Below are positions 26,740 through 34,181 of a stretch of DNA of 64,000 nt, in pieces (the stretch's first letter is position 1; each line of letters opens with the position of its first letter). Below the pieces are notes generated by a model that saw only the letters and a program-made list of their open reading frames with translations, was not told where the DNA came from and did no database searches. Source of the DNA: Chryseomicrobium palamuruense (GTDB taxonomy: Bacteria; Bacillota; Bacilli; Bacillales_A; Planococcaceae). The stretch is from positions 341,526 to 405,525 of the forward strand of contig NZ_JBHSEF010000026.1 in assembly GCF_042649045.1 (NCBI RefSeq), read 5' to 3'. The position numbers and the translations under genes were made by a program.

Positions 26740-27389
26740 CTCCTTCTAATTGACCAAGGCGTAGAACGCTTCAAACGTCTTTCAGAAGAACAACTTGCGT
26801 TTAAAGACGTTGCTTTAAAATTCACACGCACGTATAGATTTGTGCTTCAAGTCGTGACATTTATCGATTTGGGTCTTCATAAGCACTATATCTACTTAAA
26901 CTATTTGCTGCGTAATTTGCCAAGAAGCTCTATAGATAAAGACATCTATCTTGCTGACGACGTTGCACTCGAATACTACCGCAATCAAAAAGTCTTCGAA
27001 GGCAGCATCGAACTCGAAAAAACTGGAGGCTCTGAACTTGATCCTCAAAAATACGGCGCAGGTGGGGCAGTAGAAGACGAAAAAGTCCGTTTGTCCTCAA
27101 TTTTAGAAAAACTAAATGACCGGTTTGGTGCCGAATTCTCAGAGACTGACTATCTATCACGTGAACAAGTGAAAGAAGATATCTTAAATAGTGACGATAT
27201 TCGTCAAAAAGCTAAAAACAACACGAAAGAGAACTTCAAGTTTGCATTTGAACGGACCTTCATGGACTTCGTTACGATCGTATGAACACCAACCAAGACT
27301 TCTTCATGAAAATCCTTAAGAACCCAGAATTTAAAGCGTATATCATGGAGGATATGATGTATGAAGTGTATGGAGAGGTTAACCAGTAG
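26740..27389 (+). pseudogene. hsdR: C-terminal remnant of type I restriction subunit HsdR, frameshifted
   Basis: The last roughly 215 codons of an HsdR (EcoR124-like) protein without the nuclease and helicase domains. Recognisable blocks: DDVALEYYRNQKVFEGSIEL, EDEKVRLSSILEKLNDRFGA and NTKENFKFAFERTFMD. Right after FMD the original frame hits a stop at 27283; the family C-terminus continues in another frame as DRMNTNQDFFMKILKNPEF and ends VYGEVNQ at 27389, so there is a frameshift near 27262-27275. No hsdM or hsdS is nearby. The left end abuts the palindromic element. Confidence 0.85.
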
Positions 27390-27416
27390 AAGCTTTGTGG
27401 ATAGGAGGATTTGATA

Positions 27417-27701
27417 ATGAAAAGAAAGCAGCCGTATAGTGTTATGTCTACCTTCAATGAAGAAGAAATTGAGTATATTTTAAATTCGTTTTCTGAACAA
27501 CTTAAAAATAAGATTTCTATTGATGAAGATTCTTCGAGAATATCTTTCCCGAAATTCACTAAGTATCGACCTGAACTCTGGAAGTCATTTGAAAGTAATA
27601 ATATAATCTATTATGTTCAAATTCTTGAAGATTATTTGATTTTTGCAGGTGATTTAAAATCTGCCATTAATAAAGTTTTGATATATTCTCAACCTGAATA
27701 A
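27417..27701 (+). CDS. Small protein of unknown function
   Basis: 94 residues, mixed charge with aromatic-rich C-terminal half (NNIIYYVQILEDYLIFAGDL). No family recognised. AGGAGG (27403-27408) stands 8 nt before the ATG at 27417, which is preferred to the TTG at 27411. It follows the hsdR remnant by 27 nt and is followed by repeat copy B. It could be an immunity or accessory protein, but there is no evidence for a function. Confidence 0.55.
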   Translation: MKRKQPYSVMSTFNEEEIEYILNSFSEQLKNKISIDEDSSRISFPKFTKYRPELWKSFESNNIIYYVQILEDYLIFAGDLKSAINKVLIYSQPE

Positions 27702-27739
27702 TCTAAGTCCGGAGCCTGTAATATATTCAGGCCTTTCAA

Positions 27740-27925
27740 AGGTTGAAGGGAGAATGTACACTTCTTGAAAAAAGGTCTGAGATGTCCCTATATTGGATAA
27801 AAGACTCTCTAGAGAAATGATAATAAGAATAGCGGCGCCCCATGACATTATTGTTCGTCATGGGGCGCTGCTTTTGCTTTATTTTATTTTCCACTAGAAA
27901 ATCAGGCTTGATCATAAATTAGGAT
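27740..27925 (+). repeat. Dispersed hairpin repeat, copy B
   Basis: Shares AAAGGTCTGAGATGTCCCTA, the AGAGAAATGATAATAAGAA block and a 16-bp hairpin (27831-27846 with 27857-27872, one G-U), then GCTTTTGCTTT and AGAAAATCAGGCTTGAT with copies C and D. Same orientation as C and D. The hairpin with its T-rich side could end transcription of the 94-residue gene. Confidence 0.8.
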
Positions 27926-27982
27926 TACAAATATTTTTATACTTCTCATGTTATATTTCCGACACCACCACATACAATATTT

Positions 27983-28000
27983 ACAAAAATAAATTTTTGT
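27983..28000. promoter_or_regulatory. Possible operator of the toxin-antitoxin operon
   Basis: Inverted repeat with perfect 8-bp arms (ACAAAAAT and ATTTTTGT) and a 2-nt centre, 13 nt upstream of the -35 box. The antitoxin has a DNA-binding HTH domain, so autoregulation here is plausible but inferred. Confidence 0.4.
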
Positions 28001-28012
28001 GTGTTTACAAAA

Positions 28013-28040
28013 TTGACTTATTGTTAAATTTAGTTACAAT
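28013..28040 (+). promoter_or_regulatory. Sigma-A promoter of the toxin-antitoxin operon
   Basis: TTGACT (28013-28018), 16-nt spacer, TACAAT (28035-28040), directly followed by GGAGGT. Confidence 0.65.
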
Positions 28041-28054
28041 GGAGGTAAGAGGTG

Positions 28055-28825
28055 ATGACGATGTCAATTCAAGTGTTGGAAAGAACGAAAGACACAATTA
28101 ATGTGGCATTTCAATCAAAAGATCCAGTATTGTTAGAAAAAGAAATTCAATTTTTACTATATGCATTTTCTGACTTTATCTCCGATATGTTTTCCAATTC
28201 GGTTCGATTTATTAGTCTCCGAAAAATGAAAATCAAATCTACAAACCAATTGATGACTCAAACAAATAGTGATGTCCTGCACGAAATCATTGAAATGTTA
28301 GAGCAACAAAAAATGGATGGACCGGAATTTAAAACAATTAAATTTTCATTTGATAAACTATTTTCGGAAGTCACTGAAGACGGATATATTGATTACGACT
28401 ATAATGTGAATGAATTAATGTCTGTAGAAGATGCTGCACAATATCTTGGAGTTTCAAGACCCACTGTCTATAAATATGTAACTAAAGGATTAGAGGTCCA
28501 AGAAGTAAATAATGTGAAGAAAATTCCTAAAGTCGCTTTGGACCTTTGGCAAGATGCTACAACAGCATTCGAAATTCAGTGGATGTATCAACAAAATAAA
28601 AAAAGATGGCAAACGACAGAAGAGAAAATTGCAGAAGTGCAACAAAAAATAACAGAATTCGAAATGGAATTTGGTGGCGAATTCAACACCTTATATGGGG
28701 ATTTAAATGACCGTGAAATAGATCAGCTAGATGAGGCTCTTGATCTCTATGATTGGAGAGATTACTTAATTAAAAAGAGTAATTTAATCAAACGGCTAAA
28801 AGTTCAAAGAGATACAGATGCCTAA
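28055..28825 (+). CDS. HTH-domain antitoxin of a TumE-type toxin-antitoxin pair
   Basis: 256 residues. N-terminal about 120 residues of unknown fold, then an excisionase/MerR-like helix-turn-helix (MSVEDAAQYLGVSRPTVYKY, about residues 123-142), then a charged, probably coiled C-terminus. HTH proteins of this kind precede TumE/DUF6516 toxins. GGAGGT lies 8 nt before the ATG at 28055; GTG at 28052 and ATG at 28061 are alternatives. It overlaps the toxin gene by 8 nt. As antitoxin it would neutralise the toxin and probably repress the promoter just upstream. Confidence 0.7.
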   Translation: MTMSIQVLERTKDTINVAFQSKDPVLLEKEIQFLLYAFSDFISDMFSNSVRFISLRKMKIKSTNQLMTQTNSDVLHEIIEMLEQQKMDGPEFKTIKFSFDKLFSEVTEDGYIDYDYNVNELMSVEDAAQYLGVSRPTVYKYVTKGLEVQEVNNVKKIPKVALDLWQDATTAFEIQWMYQQNKKRWQTTEEKIAEVQQKITEFEMEFGGEFNTLYGDLNDREIDQLDEALDLYDWRDYLIKKSNLIKRLKVQRDTDA

Positions 28826-29261
28826 GTCTACTGATTACAGAACACTCATACAAAAATATAGTCATCTATTTCGAGAAGCTCCAGATTTAACTCTAGAAAA
28901 CATGGGGGAACAAACTATTGTAAAAATCACCTTGTATTTTAAGTCTTGTTATTATGGTGAAACAAGATTGCGTGTTAAAGAATGGTTCAACTCTGATGAT
29001 GAAAAATTGCAGTATCGATATTCGTGGGAAAAGAATAGAACTAAACCTGGACATATCAGCGCGTGGGAAAATGAATTCCATGAAGTTCCTCATCATCAAT
29101 TTCCAGATGGTATGGAGACTGATCCACATCACCATCATCATGTACCTGCTGACCGCTCTCAAGTGCAAGAAAACTATACGATTCATGATTTAGATAAAGC
29201 TTTAGGGATTATAAAAGAATTCATAGAAAACGGGAAACCTTACGACGGCCAAAAACTATAG
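28818..29261 (+). CDS. TumE/DUF6516-like toxin
   Basis: 147 residues with the features of the TumE (DUF6516) toxin family: a central beta region ending in RYSWE, an aromatic/acidic WENEFHEVPHH stretch and a histidine cluster (DPHHHHHVPAD, residues about 101-111), followed by a helix that ends the protein. Family members are described as toxins partnered with HTH antitoxins; the biochemical target is not established to my knowledge. Starts inside the antitoxin gene (8-nt overlap), weak RBS AAAGAG, consistent with coupled, lower expression. Repeat copy C follows. Confidence 0.7.
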   Translation: MPKSTDYRTLIQKYSHLFREAPDLTLENMGEQTIVKITLYFKSCYYGETRLRVKEWFNSDDEKLQYRYSWEKNRTKPGHISAWENEFHEVPHHQFPDGMETDPHHHHHVPADRSQVQENYTIHDLDKALGIIKEFIENGKPYDGQKL

Positions 29262-29349
29262 TTAGTTATCAGGTCCGTAGCCTACTTTCAATAATGATTG
29301 ATTTGAAACCCTACAGCGCATTAGCGAGAAAAGACAAACAGCGTTTGCA

Positions 29350-29690
29350 AACTGCCTGAAAAAAGATCTGAGATGTCCCTGTATTCGATTAAAGACGATT
29401 TTTTAGAGAAATGATCATAAGAAGAGCAGTGCCCATGACAGTTTTGTCCGTCATAGGGCGCTGCTTTTGCTTTAATATGTTTTGCAAAAAAAAATCAAGC
29501 TTGATTAAGAATATAGAGTTATCAAAGACTCTTTTTTCATACTTCAAAAGAACCCACAGATGGCGCTCATTGCATGATTTGTCACAGGAGCCTGTCACCC
29601 TCACATTTCTAAAGCAGCTTTTACTCGGCGATACTTGTTCAATGCTGTTTCAAACTAGCTAGAATGGTGTTGTGGGTTACACAGGCACGC
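29350..29690 (+). repeat. Dispersed hairpin repeat, copy C
   Basis: Shares CTGAGATGTCCCT, GATTAAAGACGATTTT, AGAGAAATGAT and the AGCAG...CTGCT hairpin (29425-29465) with B and D. It continues with AAATCAAGCTTGATTAAGAA, a CTTCAAAAGAAC block, TGTCACCCTCACA and an ending CACAGGCACGCTCT that match copy D. Copy C lies between the toxin gene and the 1253-residue gene. Confidence 0.8.
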
Positions 29691-29853
29691 TCTGATTTTT
29701 TGGGGAAGGGTGAGGGACTGATTCTCCAGATATTTGTTGTATATATGTCTCATTGTACTTACTGCGCATTCATATGCATCAAGTGGTTAAACTTTTTTTG
29801 ATTAAGTATAATGGTCTTAATTGGAATTTTCGGAAAAATTGGAGGAATACTTT
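29691..29853. promoter_or_regulatory. Upstream region of the 1253-residue gene with -10 box
   Basis: TATAAT at 29807-29812, with TGGTTA 17 nt upstream as a poor -35. GGAGG at 29841-29845 is the RBS. No other structure seen here. Confidence 0.4.
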
Positions 29854-32800
29854 ATGCATTCTAAATTACTAGTTGATGCAACTGATATAGTCCAGTGGGC
29901 AGATAGACGTGACTCTCAATCTATACTTCCTCAACTTATTCGAAGCTTGATACTGTCAAGTAGTGAACATATTGAAAAAATTAGCTTTGCTGCAGGGGAA
30001 GGAGTAAGTCTAGGTGGATGGGATGGTATTACTATAGTTGAAGAAAGTAGTAGTTTTGTACCAAGTGGCATTACAGTGTGGGAAATGGGGGTAAACAGAA
30101 GCGTTAAAAAGAAAGCTGATGATGATTACAAGAAACGAAGTGAAAATCCATTAATTATGATTCCCTCAGAAACCACATATGTTTTTATCACACCTAGGAG
30201 ATGGGGGAATAAAGATGAATGGACTGAAGAAAGGCAAAAAGAAGGCATTTGGAAGGAAGTTCGGGTTTATGATGCCGATGATCTTGAAACGTGGCTAAGC
30301 CAAAGTCCAACTGTTCATGTCTGGTTGTCTATACTTTCAGGAAAGCACCCTCAAAACTGTACTGATTTGTGGAGTTATTGGACTGATTGGTCGGAGGAGA
30401 CTCAGCCTATAATCTCTTCAGAAATGGTATTAGCAGGGCGTGAAAATATCACAGCAGAAATATATCATTGGCTAAAAAGTTCAACTTCTCCGCTGAGGTT
30501 ACAAGCAGAAACTCGTGATGAGGCTATAGCAGTATTTGCTGCTGCTATTAATTTACTTCCTTCAACAGAGAAGGATTTCTTTCTATCAAAAGCAATAGTG
30601 GTAAATAATTCAGAAGCATGGACTTATTTATCATCATCCCAAAATAATCTTATATTAATTCCTACTTTTGAATTAGAAGGTTTGAGTCGTGCAATTAGAA
30701 ATGGTCACCAGATTATTATACCTTTGATGCGTTCCGATAGTTCAACGTCAAGTGCTATACAAATTCCGCGTCTTTCTCGTAATAGAGTAACAGAAATCCT
30801 AATTGAAATGGGGATTAATGAGAGCCATTCACGAGAACTTGGACTATTAGCTCGAAGAGGACTTACTACATATCGTCGACAAACAGCACTTAGTCCAGAA
30901 ATCAGGCAGCCTTTATGGGCAAGACCAAGTGAGGCACGATCTCTTATTCCATTATTATTTGCAGGTGCTTGGAATGACAATACAGAAGGAGATAAACAAG
31001 CACTCGTTGAATTGGCAGAAACTTCTTACGATAGTCTTACTGAAGTGATAATTAGATGGGCTAATGAATCTGACCCTCCTATCCGTCGCATAGGAGGCGC
31101 CTGGTACATAATTTCAAAGGAAGATGCATGGTCACTCTTAATTCGTTACGTTACCCCTGCAGATATTGAAAAATTTAGATTAGTAGCTCTCAAAGTTCTT
31201 GGTACAATTAATCCTAAATTTAATTTGCCCGTCGAAAAGCGTTTGTTGGCAAAGGTGATTGGTTATTCATCTAATTATTCCGAACTTTTTATAAGAGATC
31301 TAGCTGATACATTAGCGTTTTTGGGAGCTAAGGAAGATTCTTTTCATGCTACTTTATCGTTAAGAACTTATTCTTCAAAAATTATTTATGAGTTATTTAA
31401 TGATTCAAAAGGAAGCTGGCAAGTATGGTCTTCATTATCCTCTGTTCTCCCATTGCTTGCAGAGGCGGCGCCAGTCCAATTTCTTCAAGCGCTTGAAGAC
31501 GAAATATTAAATGAGGAGACGATTTTAGAGCTTTTTAATGATCAAAAAGACTCTCTATTTGGATCTTCTCCTCATACAGGACTACTTTGGGCACTTGAAA
31601 CACTCGCATGGAATCCTGAATATCTTGGTCGAACTTCCATATTGTTAGCTAAGTTAAGTAAAATCGACCCTGGTGGTAAAATATCTAATCGACCTAAGAA
31701 TAGTCTTCGTGAAATATTTTTGACATGGAATCCTCAAACCTCTGCTTCTACTGAACAACGTCTTCAAACCCTTGAAGTTCTATTAAAAAGGGAACCAAAT
31801 ATTGGTTTGGATTTGTTATGCGAATTACTTCCAAAGAATCATCCCATAGGGCACAGCACGTCTAAGCCAAAATGGAGGAACTGGGCTCCAGATTCTAAAA
31901 GATATATTTCAGAAGCAGAATATAAAAAAGCAACTCATGAAATTGTGAAACTCTTATTAAAGGAGGTAGGAGTTTCGGGTAGACATTGGGTTAAAATCAT
32001 TAATGCCATACCAAGGTTACCTTTAGAGGACTTTGAAATAGTTTTAAATGAGCTTAAGAGAATAAGTAATATCGACATTGGGTCAGAAGAAAAGGCACTG
32101 ATTTGGAACGCGATCAGAAAAGAAATTTCAAGGCATCGCTCTTTCCCTGATGCAGATTGGGCTCTTCCTATGGAAATAGTAAATCGATTAGAGGAAACTT
32201 ATCATAAATTTGAAATTCAAGAGCCAGTTTCACGCTATAGTTGGTTATTTAGTTCCAGACCTGAACTACTAGAAGGGCGTGAAGCGGATTGGAAAGCGCA
32301 TAAGGAAAAACTTAATGAAGAAAGGGTAAGTGTACTAAATCATATATATAATAGATTTGGGATTGAGGGAGTAATTGATCTGATTATTAATGTCGAAGAT
32401 CCACTTCAGGTGGGTTCAGCACTTGGTAAAAACCAATTATCGGAAATCGAAGAGAATAAGATTCTTATAGATTACTTGGACTCGCCTGATATAAAATTTT
32501 CACAGTTCGCTCGTGGATATACCTTAGGTAGTATTGAAAGCTTTGGGAATGACTGGGCACTAAAAAAGTTAGAAGTAGCTATGGAATGGGAGGCAAATAA
32601 AAAAGCAGAAATATTATTATGTTTACCTTCTAATGAAACTACATGGGATTTGGTACAGCAATCAGGTGATGAGGTCGAGAGAAGGTACTGGTCATTGATT
32701 TCTCCATACCTAATAAATGACAAAGGTTTAGAAAGGGCGTTTGACAAGTATTCACAATACAATCTACCTTATTCAGCAATAGAGTTATTATCATTACACA

Positions 32801-33615
32801 TAAAAATTGCCGAACCCTCCAAAATAGTAGAAGCCCTAAGAAAAGCACTTGATGTATCATCAATAGATAATTTGAACTCTGATTCATTTTCTTACGATAT
32901 TTCTATCTTGTTTCAGAAACTTGAAGCTTCTAATGATATTGAAGAAGAGAAAATAGCATCTTTGGAATGGGCATACCTCCCTATTCTAGATCGTTGTGGC
33001 CATGCTCCTAAGCTTCTGCATGATGAATTGGGACGTAACCCAAAGTTTTTTGCAGAAGTAATATCGCTTGTTTATAATGCGGAGAATGAGGAATTGAAAG
33101 AATCTACCTACGAGGAACGTCAGCGTGCCTCCCAAGGTGATGACCTTTTGAAATCATGGCGCACTTTACCAGGTTTTAAGAAAGATAACAGTGTTGATAA
33201 GCAGGAGTTAATTGAGTGGGTTAGCAACACTCTAAAGTACACTCTTGATTTGTATAGAGGTACAATAGGGGCTAACTATGTTGGTAAATTATTAAGTGCA
33301 TCTATTGTTGGGAGCGATGGTGGATGGCCACATGAAGCTGTTCGAGATGTTATCGAGCAGTTCAGTAATACAAACCTCGAAAAAGGATTTACTACAGGCG
33401 TGTATAACAGTAGGGGAGTTGTAACCAAAAGTATAACTGAGGGAGGGGCGCAGGAGAGAATACTTGCCGACAGGTATAATGGTTATGCAAATATCTCTGA
33501 TGCACGCTGGCCACGTACAAGTGCATTACTCCGTTCTATCGCTGACTGCTACAGCAGGGAGGCACAACAGGAGGATATAAGAGCTGAGCTTAGAGAAGAT
33601 TTAGACCACTATTGA
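29854..33615 (+). CDS. Large putative defence protein: nuclease-like N-terminus, P-loop-less middle, helical C-terminus
   Basis: 1253 residues, no close match that I can name with certainty. Residues 1-170 look like a restriction-endonuclease-like domain: SLGGWDGI (D57), then FVPSGITVWEMG (E77) and a basic stretch KKKADDDYKKR (85-95), later TTYVFITPRRWGNKDEW. Residues 190-320 look like a remnant NTPase core (VLAGRENI near 193, then a hydrophobic strand and LILIPTFE), but the P-loop position reads AETRDEA and no GxxxxGK(S/T) occurs anywhere. From about 330 to the end it appears all-helical, like a solenoid sensor domain. GGAGG lies 8 nt before ATG 29854; the frame opens at a TTG 33 nt earlier with no RBS. 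Single gene, AT-rich, bracketed by repeats C and D. Defence role is inferred. Confidence 0.7.
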   Translation: MHSKLLVDATDIVQWADRRDSQSILPQLIRSLILSSSEHIEKISFAAGEGVSLGGWDGITIVEESSSFVPSGITVWEMGVNRSVKKKADDDYKKRSENPLIMIPSETTYVFITPRRWGNKDEWTEERQKEGIWKEVRVYDADDLETWLSQSPTVHVWLSILSGKHPQNCTDLWSYWTDWSEETQPIISSEMVLAGRENITAEIYHWLKSSTSPLRLQAETRDEAIAVFAAAINLLPSTEKDFFLSKAIVVNNSEAWTYLSSSQNNLILIPTFELEGLSRAIRNGHQIIIPLMRSDSSTSSAIQIPRLSRNRVTEILIEMGINESHSRELGLLARRGLTTYRRQTALSPEIRQPLWARPSEARSLIPLLFAGAWNDNTEGDKQALVELAETSYDSLTEVIIRWANESDPPIRRIGGAWYIISKEDAWSLLIRYVTPADIEKFRLVALKVLGTINPKFNLPVEKRLLAKVIGYSSNYSELFIRDLADTLAFLGAKEDSFHATLSLRTYSSKIIYELFNDSKGSWQVWSSLSSVLPLLAEAAPVQFLQALEDEILNEETILELFNDQKDSLFGSSPHTGLLWALETLAWNPEYLGRTSILLAKLSKIDPGGKISNRPKNSLREIFLTWNPQTSASTEQRLQTLEVLLKREPNIGLDLLCELLPKNHPIGHSTSKPKWRNWAPDSKRYISEAEYKKATHEIVKLLLKEVGVSGRHWVKIINAIPRLPLEDFEIVLNELKRISNIDIGSEEKALIWNAIRKEISRHRSFPDADWALPMEIVNRLEETYHKFEIQEPVSRYSWLFSSRPELLEGREADWKAHKEKLNEERVSVLNHIYNRFGIEGVIDLIINVEDPLQVGSALGKNQLSEIEENKILIDYLDSPDIKFSQFARGYTLGSIESFGNDWALKKLEVAMEWEANKKAEILLCLPSNETTWDLVQQSGDEVERRYWSLISPYLINDKGLERAFDKYSQYNLPYSAIELLSLHIKIAEPSKIVEALRKALDVSSIDNLNSDSFSYDISILFQKLEASNDIEEEKIASLEWAYLPILDRCGHAPKLLHDELGRNPKFFAEVISLVYNAENEELKESTYEERQRASQGDDLLKSWRTLPGFKKDNSVDKQELIEWVSNTLKYTLDLYRGTIGANYVGKLLSASIVGSDGGWPHEAVRDVIEQFSNTNLEKGFTTGVYNSRGVVTKSITEGGAQERILADRYNGYANISDARWPRTSALLRSIADCYSREAQQEDIRAELREDLDHY

Positions 33616-33687
33616 CTTAATATAATTTTAGAAGTGTCGCCTTGAAGGTAAGTAGGAATTTTTTAACTTCTTCAGATCTTTAGCCCG

Positions 33688-34107
33688 TCACAGGCACGCT
33701 TGTCTGCTGTCATACATTTAGGTCTTCCAATGGCTGTGGGGAGAATGCACCCTTCCCGCAAAAAGGTCTGAGATGTCCCTATATTTGATTAAAGACGATT
33801 TTCTAAAGAAATGATAATAAGAAGAGCAGCGCTCCATGACAAGATTGTTCGTCATGGAGCGCTGCTTTTGCTTTCTTCTCTTTTGCACAAGAAAATCAGA
33901 CTTGATTAAGAATTTAGGATGATTAAAGGCTCTTCTTTCATCCTTCAAAAGAACACACATCTGGCGTTCATTGAAGGATTGGTCATCGGACCTGTCACCC
34001 TCACAATTCTGGAGCAACTTTTGATCAGACACACTTCTTCGACGTTATCTCGAACTGTGTCTGATCAAAAGCTAGAATGGTGTGGGTAACAGGCACGCTC
34101 TTCTGCT
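33688..34107 (+). repeat. Dispersed hairpin repeat, copy D (longest)
   Basis: About 420 bp. It has the shared block AAAAGGTCTGAGATGTCCCT, ATGATAATAAGAAGAGCAGC and a perfect 16-bp hairpin (33825-33840 with 33851-33866), and then the CTTGATTAAGAATTTAGGAT and CTTCAAAAGAAC blocks. A perfect 15-bp inverted repeat (34019-34033 with 34056-34070, inner TTCGA/TCGAA) is also present. The unit begins and ends with similar sequence, CACAGGCACGCTTGTCTGCT (about 33689) and AACAGGCACGCTCTTCTGCT (about 34088). It follows the 1253-residue gene and closes the island. Confidence 0.8.
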
Positions 34108-34124
34108 TGAACAAGTATTCTATA

Positions 34125-34154
34125 TTGTATAAGAACACTTGTTCGATGTATACT
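34125..34154 (+). promoter_or_regulatory. LexA (DinR) box within the uvrX promoter
   Basis: GAAC-N4-GTTC (34133-34144), the Bacillus SOS-box pattern, lies between a TTGTAT -35 (34125-34130) and a TATACT -10 (34149-34154). The position suits repression by LexA and SOS induction of the downstream Y-family polymerase. Confidence 0.75.
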
Positions 34155-34181
34155 AAGAAAAAATAGAAAGGCGGGATTTAC

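Noticed and set aside
26507..26749. 80-codon plus-strand frame over the GC-rich palindrome
   Set aside because: Its sequence is that of the palindromic element read through; no RBS and no domain.
29854..33615. Classical STAND NTPase or Avs protein
   Set aside because: No Walker A motif anywhere in the protein, so it cannot be called a normal STAND NTPase; only the overall layout is similar.
24441..34107. CRISPR array
   Set aside because: The repeats are long, few and widely spaced, with genes between them; no short regular repeat-spacer pattern and no cas genes.
24441..34107. Integron-type cassette array
   Set aside because: No tyrosine integrase gene is in the window and the repeats lack clear attC-type core sites; only a loose analogy remains.
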